A stretch of 64,000 nucleotides of DNA from an uncultured Eubacterium sp. Its GTDB lineage: Bacteria; Bacillota; Clostridia; Lachnospirales; Lachnospiraceae. This document shows, piece after piece, positions 44,627-53,381 of the stretch. A program made the translations under genes and the position numbers. Within the stretch, counting starts at the first letter, position 1. Every line of letters begins with the position of its first letter. Location of the stretch: positions 1 to 64,000 of the forward strand of contig CAJUDA010000016.1 in NCBI GenBank assembly GCA_910584875.1. Reading direction: 5' to 3'. Below the pieces are notes generated by a model, which was not told where the DNA came from, ran no database searches, and saw only the letters and a program-made list of their open reading frames with translations.

Positions 44627-44683
44627 TTATGACGGCGCCAGTCCGCCCCCGACAGGGGCGGGCCCGCGCCGCCGCAGTCATAA
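44627..44683. repeat. GC-rich nested hairpin between scfA and scfB
   Basis: Three nested stems: TTATGAC/GTCATAA, GGCGC/GCGCC and CCGCCCC/GGGGCGG with a short central loop. No T-tract on the minus strand, so it looks more like an mRNA stabiliser or partial attenuator than a full terminator. It starts 4 bases after the precursor gene stop. Confidence 0.7.
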
Positions 44684-44687
44684 TTAT

Positions 44688-44846
44688 TTAGCTCATTGAC
44701 ACTGCTGAGCTGTGTTCGCAGCTCTGGTTTCCTACCGTGCAGGATGTCTTGCATGCAGACTGGCAGGATGTCTGGCATTCACCGCAGCCGCCATTTTTCA
44801 TAGACTCTTTCAGATTTTTTGTAGTCAGGGTTTTAATTCTCTTCAT
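44688..44846 (-). CDS. scfA: SCIFF RiPP precursor peptide (six Cys)
   Basis: The 52-residue precursor starts MKRIKTLTTKNLKESMKNGG and carries six Cys (21, 24, 28, 32, 36, 43) in GGCGECQTSCQSACKTSCTV, the invariant SCIFF core. By family knowledge the maturase forms a thioether between Cys32 and Thr37, and both are present. The usual SCIFF is about 46 residues; this one has a distinct tail, EHSSAVSMS, past the last Cys. The start has AGGAAAGG upstream, and the longer open frame is not supported. It is followed by a hairpin and the maturase. Confidence 0.95.
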   Translation of the reverse strand: MKRIKTLTTKNLKESMKNGGCGECQTSCQSACKTSCTVGNQSCEHSSAVSMS

Positions 44847-44901
44847 AATATCTGTCCTTTCCTGGAATTTAATCCATCTTTTTACTCGATAAGTATCTAT
44901 T

Positions 44902-44930
44902 ATCATAACATAATCAATTTACTTTTTCAA
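44902..44930 (-). promoter_or_regulatory. Promoter of the SCIFF operon
   Basis: Minus strand TTGAAA, 17-base spacer, TATGAT, about 55 bases before the precursor start. It overlaps the 3' end of the upstream gene. Confidence 0.55.
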
Positions 44931-46745
44931 CTGGGAATCAGACGCCGTCATCCGGTTAATCGTGAAACCGACACCAAGCATCGCCCAGTACAGCGGCGCC
45001 ACCGTGATGGTGGAATCATTTGCCAGCCCCACTACCATATAAGCCGCCGTCCCCAGAAACACACAGATTCCCATATTGGGCAGAAATCCTTTTTGGCCTC
45101 TGGCAAAATACTGACGGAATGTATCAATCATATACAGCAGGAAAATACCAAGCATTCCAAGCAGGGCGATCAGTCCGTCCTGTACCCAGATCTGCAAATA
45201 CATATTATGCGGCTTGGTCATGATCTGGGTCTCGAAACCGGTATTCCTCTTCCCGACATAATCATCATTTGGAAAGTCATAGATAAAGTTATCCGCTCCG
45301 CATCCTGCCAGAATATGCTTTGGCAGCAATGGCAGCGTCCGGGACCAGATATAACCGCGCCCGTTGGCAAGGGACATATGCCCTTCAAAGCCGGCATGGG
45401 AAATCTCCTTCAGCGTATCCAGTTTGCCAAAAACATTGGGGAATATGATCTGGTCCTTGTACCACAAAAAGCTCCAGCTGTCTCCGCCGCCGCTGACCAT
45501 CAGCATCGGATACGCCTTTCCCTCATATTCGGAAGTTGTCTGGTCAAAACGCAGTACCTCTTTGTCACGGATCGTCAGCTCCATCGTATGTGCTGCATCA
45601 TCCTTTTTCACCCCTGCCAGTTTCTGTTCGTCCTGTATCTTATACTGGAACCCGTCTTTATAAGTGATCGCTGTCCTCACCTCGTCCCCGGAGCTTGTTG
45701 TCACGACCAGATCACCCTTTTCTACGACAACATCTTCTATCATATGTTTTGTCTGTCCGGCTGTCACCTGTGTCAGACGGTCCCAGACTCCCTTGAGCGC
45801 CGCCGGTCTTATGACGATGACAAGGACTGCTGCAAGGATAACCACGGCAACAACAGATATTCCGATTTTCGGCTTCTTTATCAGCGCAGGCGCCGCAAAC
45901 ACCGCCAGCAGGACTGCTGCTGCTGCCAGTCCGATAAATCCGGCAAAAGACTGGGAAGAATACAGGGAAATAAGCATGGTGGCTGCCGCCAGCGCCGCCA
46001 CGATCTTTAACCAGATCTTCTTCGACCAGACCACCAGCCCTGTCATAACCGGCAGCCCGAGCGCTACATAAGATCCCACATAGTTTGGATTATACAGCGT
46101 GGCATATGCTTCTTTAAAATTCAGGCTGATCTTCACTCCTAATGTCTCCGGTTCCAGTGCCGTCAGAATGGCATGCATCCCCTTACTCTTGATAAAATCA
46201 TAGCCTGCCGTCTGGAATGTGCCAAGTACCCCCACGATCAGCGCCCCGATGGCAAATGCTCCAAAGAGCACATGCAGTTCCTGCTCATAGTGCAAAAAGG
46301 CATAGGTAAATAAGAAGATCAGCGCATAGGTAAGCAGCACTGCCGCCCCTTCCCACTGCTCATATCCTCCCCAGAGAGCCTGCCCCGGCTCATAGGAAAA
46401 GAGAACGGATATCAGGGAAAAGGCGGCAAAGCACCCCAGGCAGATCAGCACATACCGGGACCTATCATCCCGGAACAGCGTCTCTTTTTTACTGTATAAA
46501 TAGCTGCCCGTCATACAGGCAAGCACAAGCCCCACTATGATCAGGAGTTTTGATTTATAATACAAAAAGACATCATACACTGTACCCGCACTGGCAAACC
46601 ACTTCTGTGATTCCAGTCCGCTTTCGTATTTGTGGATAATGCATACCAGAGGGATCACTGCCAGTACAAGGATCAAAGGCAGCAAAGCCCCCACCGTCTT
46701 TCTCTCTTTCATCGTTTCCTTCTTCTTCATCCTGTATCTCTCCAT
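44919..46745 (-). CDS. O-antigen-ligase-like (Wzy_C) membrane protein
   Basis: The 608-residue protein has about a dozen membrane spans, with a large extracytoplasmic beta-rich loop (about 290-440: VVVEKGDLVVTTSSG, KEVLRFDQTTSEYEGK), then the ligase-like motif ANGRGYIWSRTLPLLPKHIL...GCGADNFIYDFP and KPHNMYLQIWVQDGLIALLG. This pattern resembles O-antigen ligases and polymerases, which transfer glycans from lipid carriers. The ATG at 46745 closely follows AAGAAAGG; an ATG five codons on, after GGAG, is also possible. It is the last gene behind a GT-C-like protein and a patatin; a surface polysaccharide or glycolipid role is inferred. Confidence 0.72.
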   Translation of the reverse strand: MERYRMKKKETMKERKTVGALLPLILVLAVIPLVCIIHKYESGLESQKWFASAGTVYDVFLYYKSKLLIIVGLVLACMTGSYLYSKKETLFRDDRSRYVLICLGCFAAFSLISVLFSYEPGQALWGGYEQWEGAAVLLTYALIFLFTYAFLHYEQELHVLFGAFAIGALIVGVLGTFQTAGYDFIKSKGMHAILTALEPETLGVKISLNFKEAYATLYNPNYVGSYVALGLPVMTGLVVWSKKIWLKIVAALAAATMLISLYSSQSFAGFIGLAAAAVLLAVFAAPALIKKPKIGISVVAVVILAAVLVIVIRPAALKGVWDRLTQVTAGQTKHMIEDVVVEKGDLVVTTSSGDEVRTAITYKDGFQYKIQDEQKLAGVKKDDAAHTMELTIRDKEVLRFDQTTSEYEGKAYPMLMVSGGGDSWSFLWYKDQIIFPNVFGKLDTLKEISHAGFEGHMSLANGRGYIWSRTLPLLPKHILAGCGADNFIYDFPNDDYVGKRNTGFETQIMTKPHNMYLQIWVQDGLIALLGMLGIFLLYMIDTFRQYFARGQKGFLPNMGICVFLGTAAYMVVGLANDSTITVAPLYWAMLGVGFTINRMTASDSQLKK

Positions 46746-46751
46746 CCTTTC

Positions 46752-47978
46752 TTACATCCAATGATTATAAACAGCGGCCGTGCCGATCAGCTGCATCGAC
46801 AGCCCAAGATAAAACAACGGCATATTCCATCTGGCAAACCAGTCTTCGTCCGGTTTCCACACAAGCAGCCCGTAAAACAGATACGGAAGCAGATCCAGCA
46901 GATACCGGTTGCCAAAATGCCATCCCCCCAGTGTCCTATGGCAGCATATAACAAATACATGCAGCAGGGCAAGCAGCGGAAGCAGAAGGATCAGCACCCG
47001 TTGCTGTCTCCACTTTTTCACCACCGCATACAGCCACGCCGCCGCCATCGTAAGAAACAACGGCGTCGCCAGCCAGAACGCCATGCCGTTATCTGTGGGA
47101 AACCGGAGCGCATGGCTCTCGGGATCCGGCACCGGCAGCCTCAGCAGGTTTTTCAGATTTCCAGCAAAATACGATATATGAAACTGCCCTGTCTCAGTCC
47201 GCGTAAACTCAGGCAGGTAATTGTGCCCAAACTCAAATATACTGCCAAAACGCATATAATTCAGCGTCATATAGGACAAGGCGATCAGCGTCACGCCAAT
47301 TCCCCAGTACCATCTCTCCCGGATCAGGGAACCGATGCCCGCCCCGCCTTCTTGTTCCCTCCATCCCTTCCACAAAATAAACCCGAGCAGCGGAAGATAC
47401 AGTACCACCATGGGACGGCATCCCACAGCGCACGCCCACAGAGCGAGCGACCATCCGCCTTTGCCCCGGACCGCATAAAAAAGGGACATCAGAGAGAGGG
47501 TAAAGCACATATTCTGGGCGATAAACCAGACATGTCCATTGATACATACAAACAAAAGACCGGATGCCAGATAGAGAAAAAGCACAAAAAAACCTGTCTG
47601 CCGCGGGTTCACCGCTACTGTTTTATAAAGCCTCACCGCGTAAACCGCCCCGGTCACCGTCACTGCAAGAGCGATCCAGTGATCCGGCACTGCCGTGCCG
47701 AATATCAGCACAAATGGAAGCATGACATACGATGGAAAAGGCGGAAAACTGACATAATACCTCCCCCCATATATTGCCAGTTCCAGCCAGCTGTAGTCTG
47801 CCCCGTTGATCAGATCCAGCCTTCCCCGGAGCCATGCATCCGCCTGCAGGACATAGGAGTTATATGGATTTCCGTTCCACGGCCATCCTCCGGTGAAGGC
47901 TGCCATCACCCCTATGACCGTCAGAACCGTCAACGGTATGACCATATACACAGAATCTATTTTCTTTATATATTTCAT
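46752..47978 (-). CDS. GT-C-like membrane glycosyltransferase or polyprenyl-sugar protein
   Basis: A 408-residue integral membrane protein with about ten hydrophobic spans. The first periplasmic loop (GGWPWNGNPYNSYVLQADAWLRGRLDLINGADYSWLELAIYGGRYYVSFPPFPS) contains the Asp and aromatic residues typical of GT-C-fold enzymes that use polyprenyl-phosphate sugars. No cytoplasmic nucleotide-sugar domain is visible. It starts 3 bases after the patatin stop and ends 6 bases before the O-antigen-ligase-like gene, so the three form an operon. The exact substrate is unknown. Confidence 0.65.
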   Translation of the reverse strand: MKYIKKIDSVYMVIPLTVLTVIGVMAAFTGGWPWNGNPYNSYVLQADAWLRGRLDLINGADYSWLELAIYGGRYYVSFPPFPSYVMLPFVLIFGTAVPDHWIALAVTVTGAVYAVRLYKTVAVNPRQTGFFVLFLYLASGLLFVCINGHVWFIAQNMCFTLSLMSLFYAVRGKGGWSLALWACAVGCRPMVVLYLPLLGFILWKGWREQEGGAGIGSLIRERWYWGIGVTLIALSYMTLNYMRFGSIFEFGHNYLPEFTRTETGQFHISYFAGNLKNLLRLPVPDPESHALRFPTDNGMAFWLATPLFLTMAAAWLYAVVKKWRQQRVLILLLPLLALLHVFVICCHRTLGGWHFGNRYLLDLLPYLFYGLLVWKPDEDWFARWNMPLFYLGLSMQLIGTAAVYNHWM

Positions 47979-47981
47979 AAC

Positions 47982-48824
47982 CTATTTCATTCCAATAAAC
48001 TTTTTGATCTTTTTCATCTTTTCCTTCGTCATACGGAACCCGTGCCAGTATGACATTTCCAGTCTGCGCACATCACTCTCAAAGCTGTTCAGCTTGTGAT
48101 TCGGGCGGATGATCATCACTTTCCCTTCTGCTGCCAGTTCATGACAATATTCTACCGTCTCATTGTACAATGCCGGACGTGCCAGGATCGCCTTTTTCAT
48201 TTCCGGGTATCGGTGCCCCAGCATCCGTGCTCCCATCTTGTCGTATTTCCCCAGCCTCTTGACAAATCCGTGCGGCTGCGTCAGGACGACGATCAGCCGG
48301 TCACAGCCATCCTCCAGCGCCTTTCGCACCGGGATAGGATCTGCGATACCGCCGTCATAATATTTTTCCCCATCCAGCTCTATGGCAGGGAAAAACATGG
48401 GAAGGGCACAGGTGGCGCGGAGCATCGTATAGTGGTCGTCCATCTCCATGGCATCCTTGTACTCCGCCTGCCCGGTAGCAGCATTCGTAACTCCGACCAG
48501 ACATTTTCCCTGATAGGAAAAAAAGGTTTCCTTGTCAAACGGAATCAGTTTATTGGGAATCTCATTATAGATAAAATCCAGTCCGAACAGACTCCTCTCC
48601 TTCCGGTAATTGCTCCTGCTCATATAACGTTTATCATTGCGGTACTTCTGTACGATCTCAAGATTGCGCTGCGGCTGCTTGGATATATACGAAACCCCGT
48701 CTGCGATCCCCGCCGATACACCAATGCAATACGGAAGTAAAATATTCTCAGACAACAGGGCGTCCATAACCCCTGAACTAAATACCGGGCGGAACGTCCC
48801 GCCCTCCAACACGATTCCTGTCAC
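47982..48824 (-). CDS. Patatin-like phospholipase
   Basis: A 280-residue cytosolic or membrane-associated acyl hydrolase. The oxyanion loop is GIVLEGGTFRPVFSSGVMDALL, the nucleophile elbow GVSAGIADG (Ser), and the catalytic Asp lies in YYDGGIADPIPVRKAL, so the Ser-Asp dyad is complete. The RYMSRSNYRKERSLFGLDFIYNEIPNKLIPFD segment is typical of the YjjU-like subgroup. It begins the three-gene operon with the GT-C-like and O-antigen-ligase-like genes, suggesting lipid turnover linked to a lipid-anchored glycan; this is inference. Confidence 0.9.
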   Translation of the reverse strand: MTGIVLEGGTFRPVFSSGVMDALLSENILLPYCIGVSAGIADGVSYISKQPQRNLEIVQKYRNDKRYMSRSNYRKERSLFGLDFIYNEIPNKLIPFDKETFFSYQGKCLVGVTNAATGQAEYKDAMEMDDHYTMLRATCALPMFFPAIELDGEKYYDGGIADPIPVRKALEDGCDRLIVVLTQPHGFVKRLGKYDKMGARMLGHRYPEMKKAILARPALYNETVEYCHELAAEGKVMIIRPNHKLNSFESDVRRLEMSYWHGFRMTKEKMKKIKKFIGMK

Positions 48825-48877
48825 TTCTGCCGCTCCTTTCTATCTGCCATCCGGCAGCCTGCCGGAAATTCCCCCTG

Positions 48878-48899
48878 TCAAAATGGCACCATTGAGCTA
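48878..48899. repeat. Partial copy 4 of the dispersed palindrome
   Basis: TCAAAATGGCACC followed by ATTGAGCTA matches the loop and right arm of copy 1 at 18 of 22 positions. The left arm is absent. It lies in the gap between the transpeptidase and patatin genes. Confidence 0.45.
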
Positions 48900-48908
48900 A
48901 GTATAGCA

Positions 48909-49508
48909 TTAACCCCCGGGAAAATCAATTACCATATAACAGTCCGCGGACATATTTTTCAGAAGCCAGCACATCATTTCCTGTGGCACGGCAACACACC
49001 CCGCCGTAGGACGCCCCTCCTCACAGTGGAGAAAAATACCGGAACCAAGCCCTGGGATCCGTCCCCTGTTGTAATCCGTCACAAGCCCGTACCGGTACGC
49101 CCGCCCCATCGCCGTCATATGCTCTGCCGATCTCCAGTCTGGCACGACGTCCCGGCGGCTGACGATCTGGTTGTAATATTGGGAACCTGCATCATCCACC
49201 AGCTCATGACTGTTATCAAGACGCCGGTAAGGAAAAACGGTACCCGGACTGGGGCAGGTGCCAAATGCATAGAGAAAGGACAGCCGCCCCGACGGCGTTT
49301 TACCATCCCCCTCTTTCGTCTTTCCCACGCCGCCCTGCCCCAGCCAGCCTTCTGAAATCCTCTCCATTCTCCATACACCATTTTCACTGATCTGGTAGTT
49401 TTCTCCGTTCCGACAGTTTTCGCTGGTCTGATAGGTAACCTGCGCCCGGCATCCCTCTCTCTGGCGTACAACGATCCTGTCCTGCCGCGCCCCGCTGTGA
49501 GTCGTCAT
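48909..49508 (-). CDS. L,D-transpeptidase-like (YkuD) protein
   Basis: About 199 residues from the ATG at 49508 (GGGAGGG 9 bases upstream); an ATG three codons earlier is too close to that site. The catalytic motif reads IFLHCEEGRPTAGCVAVP, with the His and the Gly-Cys of YkuD enzymes; GDGKTPSGRLSFLYAFG (about 79-95) is the usual substrate-side loop. There is no signal peptide in this reading, which is unusual because these enzymes act on wall peptides outside. It follows rsmH by about 55 bases. A cytosolic or unusual export route, or a start further upstream, are open questions. Confidence 0.72.
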   Translation of the reverse strand: MTTHSGARQDRIVVRQREGCRAQVTYQTSENCRNGENYQISENGVWRMERISEGWLGQGGVGKTKEGDGKTPSGRLSFLYAFGTCPSPGTVFPYRRLDNSHELVDDAGSQYYNQIVSRRDVVPDWRSAEHMTAMGRAYRYGLVTDYNRGRIPGLGSGIFLHCEEGRPTAGCVAVPQEMMCWLLKNMSADCYMVIDFPGG

Positions 49509-49563
49509 GCCTTCCATCCCTCCCCTGCGCAACGATACCATCGTCAGGCGCACTCTCTTTTAT

Positions 49564-50658
49564 CTATCTTACGCCTTCTTCCCCGCCATCGTGACTGCGA
49601 ATCGCCCAGCGCATCTTTGTGGAGCGGGCACGCCCGTTTTGATAGCACTCTTCAGCCGACGGGCGGATCACATCCGTAGAAATTTGCTGATACACCCCTT
49701 CCCTTGCCAGCCTTTTAAACGATTTCTTTACCATCCGGTCCTCGCCGGAGTGAAAGGTGAGTACCGCCACGCGCCCGCCCGGTTTCAATACCGACGGCAA
49801 TTTTTCCAGAAAGGCGTCCAGCACCTCAAATTCACTGTTGACGTCGATGCGGAGCGCCTGAAATACTCTCTGGCATGTCTTCTTCACGGTTTCCTTTTTT
49901 TCTTTTTCCGGAAGCCCGGAGAGAACCCCTTCGATCACATGGCGGAGCGCCGTGGTCGTCTCGACAGCATGTCCTTTCCTCTCCTCCTTTTTGACTGCCG
50001 CAGCAATCTGTGCAGCGCAGGGTTCGTCTGCATTTTCTACAAACATCCCCTCCAGTTCCTCTTTTGTCAGCTCTTTCAGTCTCTCTGACGCAGGGATTCC
50101 ATGGGCAGGATCGAGCCTCAGATCCAGAGGCCCGTCGCTTTTATAGGAAAATCCACGCTCCGGGTTGTCGATCTGCATGGATGACACGCCCAGATCGGCA
50201 AGTATAAAATCAAACTTCCCTGTCTCTGCCGCCACGTTGTCGATCTCTGCAAAATTCATCTGCTTCACCGTCAGGATATCTTCCCCATAGCCTGCCTGCC
50301 TAAGCCGTTCTTTTGTTTTCACGGATTCGATGGGATCGACATCCAGCCCGTATATATGTCCCCTCCCCTGCAGGCGCTCCAGCATCTTCCTTGTATGACC
50401 GCCGTACCCCAGGGTGGCGTCCAGTCCCTGCTGCCCCGGCTGGATCTGCAGGAAATCAAGGATCTCCTTCACCATAATGGGAATATGCATCCCTGCCGGC
50501 GTACCACCCTTGCGGATCACTTTTTCGACCGTATCCGCGTATTTTTCGGGATTAAGCTCCTTATATTTCTCACTGAAATGACGCGGATGCGTCCCGCTGT
50601 AGCGGGGACGTCTCTTGTGCAGCGTCTGGTTTTCCTGTAATGGTTTATGTTCATTCAT
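49564..50658 (-). CDS. rsmH: 16S rRNA m4C1402 methyltransferase
   Basis: This enzyme methylates C1402 of 16S rRNA. The 364-residue protein is longer than usual (about 310), with a 55-residue basic N-terminal extension before MHIPIMVKEILDFL. SAM motif: GLDATLGYGGHTRKML, then DFILADLGVSSMQIDNPERGFSY, a Firmicutes-type insert and RVAVLTFHSGEDRMVKKSFK. RsmH usually stands next to ftsL and pbpB in the division cluster; here it is followed by an L,D-transpeptidase gene on the same strand, with none of those genes nearby. GGAG precedes the start by 9 bases. Confidence 0.94.
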   Translation of the reverse strand: MNEHKPLQENQTLHKRRPRYSGTHPRHFSEKYKELNPEKYADTVEKVIRKGGTPAGMHIPIMVKEILDFLQIQPGQQGLDATLGYGGHTRKMLERLQGRGHIYGLDVDPIESVKTKERLRQAGYGEDILTVKQMNFAEIDNVAAETGKFDFILADLGVSSMQIDNPERGFSYKSDGPLDLRLDPAHGIPASERLKELTKEELEGMFVENADEPCAAQIAAAVKKEERKGHAVETTTALRHVIEGVLSGLPEKEKKETVKKTCQRVFQALRIDVNSEFEVLDAFLEKLPSVLKPGGRVAVLTFHSGEDRMVKKSFKRLAREGVYQQISTDVIRPSAEECYQNGRARSTKMRWAIRSHDGGEEGVR

Positions 50659-50691
50659 CGCTTTTTTCTCCGTTTTCTATTTTCTTATATC

Positions 50692-50720
50692 AGTATACTA
50701 TCAAAAAGGAAGAAAGACAA
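50692..50720 (-). promoter_or_regulatory. rsmH promoter
   Basis: Minus strand TTGTCT, 17-base spacer, TATACT, 33 bases before the rsmH start. It adjoins the broken regulator fragment on the other strand. Confidence 0.6.
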
Positions 50721-50733
50721 GACAGCTTACAGC

Positions 50734-50874
50734 TTGACTTATTGTCGAAATGGAGTTTATACTGATGAAGAGATTGAAACTCTTTTTACCCTTTTATCAA
50801 AGCTGTATGCCGGAATAGAAAATCTGGATAAGAGAGTTTCCAAAGCGAAAAAGACAGGAGAGCCTGATATATGA
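50734..50874 (+). pseudogene. C-terminal fragment of a MarR-like regulator
   Basis: The frame ending at 50874 reads NGVYTDEEIETLFTLLSKLYAGIENLDKRV, which resembles the C-terminal dimerisation helix of MarR regulators. The DNA-binding domain is missing: upstream the frame runs straight into the rsmH promoter region. Its stop overlaps the flavodoxin start by ATGA, so an intact regulator was probably co-transcribed with the flavodoxin and later lost its 5' part. Whether a short peptide is still made is unknown. Confidence 0.6.
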
Positions 50875-51419
50875 AAACAATCGTTATTTATCATTCACAG
50901 ACAGGGTTTACAAAGCGATATGCCGGATGGATTGCAGAAGCGACGGGAGCGGACTGCCTCGAATTATCCGTGGCAAAAAAGAAGGACCTGACTGCATATG
51001 ATACAATTATTTTTGGAAGCTGGGCATGTGCGGGCGGCATTAAAAAAATCAACTGGTTTAAGGGCAATATGGACGAATGGACAGATAAGAATCTGATCGT
51101 ATTTTGTGTGGGAGCAGGTCCGATCGACAATCCAGAAACGATACAGGCTCTCAAACAGCATTTCAATGAACCGAAGTTGGAAAAAGCAAGTGTATTTTAC
51201 TGCCCCGGCGGATTAAATTATGAAAAGATGCCCGCTTCATCAAAATTTATGATGAAAATGTTTACAAAAATGCTGAAAAGTAAAAAGGATAAAACAGAAG
51301 CGGAACAGGAAATGATAACTATGGTTTCAACGTCCTATGACATTTCTGATAAGAAATACATCGAGCCGATTTTACAAGCTATGGATGCAACAAGAGTATC
51401 CGACAAAGGAGCATTTTAA
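50871..51419 (+). CDS. Flavodoxin-domain protein
   Basis: The 182-residue protein opens with the FMN phosphate-binding loop IVIYHSQTGFTKRYA and continues in a flavodoxin fold (TAYDTIIFGSWACAGGIKKI, LIVFCVGAGP); the C-terminal 60 residues are Lys-rich and differ from plain flavodoxins. Relatives act in electron transfer or as protoporphyrinogen-oxidase-like HemG enzymes. GGAG lies 8 bases before the ATG, inside the MarR-like fragment. Loss of that regulator may have left this gene constitutive. Confidence 0.85.
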   Translation: MKTIVIYHSQTGFTKRYAGWIAEATGADCLELSVAKKKDLTAYDTIIFGSWACAGGIKKINWFKGNMDEWTDKNLIVFCVGAGPIDNPETIQALKQHFNEPKLEKASVFYCPGGLNYEKMPASSKFMMKMFTKMLKSKKDKTEAEQEMITMVSTSYDISDKKYIEPILQAMDATRVSDKGAF

Positions 51420-51544
51420 ACCTCAGGTTGTTTTTATTCTTTCATTCTTAAAGCAGGATGTATTGTAAATCGGATTCTTTTCGTCTACAATATAATCACA
51501 GCGCTGAAAATATTCTGAAGGATATAACTAGAATGGAGATTTAT

Positions 51545-53338
51545 ATGACTGAATTAGAAAAGACAGGTAAGAGGATTGCGCTATTACGGAAAGAACGAGG
51601 GTATACAGGAGCGGCACTTGCGGAAAAACTAAAGGTAAGTCCGCAGGCTATATCGAAATGGGAGAATGGAAAATGTCTGCCTGAGACAGTGATTCTTCCA
51701 AGTCTTGCGGAAGCCTTGGACTGCAGTATTGATAGTCTTTTGTGTCCAAGAGAACTTTTTATACTGGAGGCCGTATATACAGATGGGGAGACCCATATCC
51801 CAGTAACGCGTTTTCTGGATGACCTGGTGCGCGATAACACTCTTACTATTTATGTAAATACGACGTTTGTTGGTGCGAGTCTTGAAAGCGGACGTTTGAA
51901 AATGTTGACTGTGAAATTTCAGACGCCGGAAGGGATTTTCTTTACTCACGCCTTGCAAAATGAGCCCCTTTTCCTGAACAAAAAAAGCGTGGGCTTTGCA
52001 GATGATGAGGTATTTCAGATTATCGGCGCTTATTATGGGAATGAAAAGAAGTATTCTTCTGTTATGCAGAAAATGGAGCACTATGAGTATTTCAAATGGG
52101 ACAAGATCGTAGTAAACCATGAGAATTTTCCGAGCGATACCGCCAGTGATGATACGGAATATCTGACACTGGTTTATCTGAATACAGATGGAATCCATAC
52201 GATCAGCTGTCCGGAAAACGATACCATTTATTATGGGAATCATCATACACAGCTTCTGCTTCAAGATAATTCCAAACATATTCTCAAGGATATTATGAGG
52301 CTTTCATGGGGAAAAGGAATGGAATGTCCATGGGCGGGTTCGCTTTATGCGGCGCTGAAATATATGGGAGAGGATTTCACCTATCCTCAAATCATGGGGA
52401 TGAGCGGTGCATGTTATCGTGTATGCTTTACCGAAGTCTGGGATTACAGCTGTACGGACGCTCTCGTGGCATTTGATTATGCTTCGCCATTGTACAGGGC
52501 GATTGGATATTCCTTCCATATCGTGGACAGGCTGGAGAAGCAGGAACGGAAAAACGAGCGGCTTGCCATCATGAAAGATATTCAGAATGGTAAACCTGTG
52601 CTGGCGATCAATCTCCGGGTAGCTCCGGAATGGGGAATTATAACTGGGTATACGGATAACGGGAAGCGGTTTTTGTGCCGGACCTATTTTGATGATGAAG
52701 TTTTTAATGAGCTGGAGCAGGAGGGGAGCAAGAATCAAAAGGACAGAAAGCTGGTCTTTGAGGATCATGCAGGATATCTCTTTAGTGATACATGGCCGTT
52801 TATTATTTTACACTTCGGCGAAAAAGGAGATTTGTCATCACCGATTATAACTCTGAAAGCTTCCCTTGAGATGTGTATCAATTCCTTTTATGCAGAAGAG
52901 TGCCGTGGTTATCACCAGGGAAAAGGAGCATATGAAGCGTGGATAAAAGGTCTTTCCAAGGAATCAGATTTTGACATCGAAAACGACAGAGAAAATGTCC
53001 TGAGACGGCTGGGTGTAAATGACAATATGCTGTGTCATCTCATTGACTCACGTCGTGCTGCAGCCTTATATTTGCGTGACAATATTGCGTTACTGTCAGA
53101 GACAGAAAAGGGATGTGAATATTTAGAAAAAATGGTGAAAAACTTTGAGGCTATTGCACATACAGTTTCCGAATTTCGGGATAAGCTGTCCTCATGTGAA
53201 GTTAATTACAACACAATTCATACATTTGGTGTTTCTACGCCTACACTTCGCAGGGAACAAATCAGTCTTCTTAAACATGCACTTGTGCTAGATGAGGAGA
53301 ATTGTCGGCTTGCGGAGTGCGTCCTGAAACAAATATAA
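51545..53338 (+). CDS. XRE regulator fused to BtrH/C39-like domain
   Basis: The start is the ATG at 51545, six bases after GGAG. The 597-residue protein begins with an XRE helix-turn-helix (KTGKRIALLRKERGYTGAAL, VSPQAISKWENGKCLP; about 5-65). A beta-rich middle part (70-240) is not recognised. From about residue 258 it resembles the BtrH N-terminal/peptidase C39-like fold: MECPWAGSLYAALKYMGEDF with Cys261, and later VLAINLRVAPEWGIITGYTD, where the usual His before Trp-Gly is Glu. The last 150 residues are helical. It may sense a peptide or acyl-thioester ligand and regulate transcription; this is inference. No RiPP or antibiotic operon is adjacent. Confidence 0.75.
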   Translation: MTELEKTGKRIALLRKERGYTGAALAEKLKVSPQAISKWENGKCLPETVILPSLAEALDCSIDSLLCPRELFILEAVYTDGETHIPVTRFLDDLVRDNTLTIYVNTTFVGASLESGRLKMLTVKFQTPEGIFFTHALQNEPLFLNKKSVGFADDEVFQIIGAYYGNEKKYSSVMQKMEHYEYFKWDKIVVNHENFPSDTASDDTEYLTLVYLNTDGIHTISCPENDTIYYGNHHTQLLLQDNSKHILKDIMRLSWGKGMECPWAGSLYAALKYMGEDFTYPQIMGMSGACYRVCFTEVWDYSCTDALVAFDYASPLYRAIGYSFHIVDRLEKQERKNERLAIMKDIQNGKPVLAINLRVAPEWGIITGYTDNGKRFLCRTYFDDEVFNELEQEGSKNQKDRKLVFEDHAGYLFSDTWPFIILHFGEKGDLSSPIITLKASLEMCINSFYAEECRGYHQGKGAYEAWIKGLSKESDFDIENDRENVLRRLGVNDNMLCHLIDSRRAAALYLRDNIALLSETEKGCEYLEKMVKNFEAIAHTVSEFRDKLSSCEVNYNTIHTFGVSTPTLRREQISLLKHALVLDEENCRLAECVLKQI

Positions 53339-53381
53339 ATAATTACAGACTGGCTAGGCAATATTAACGACCGATTGTTAA

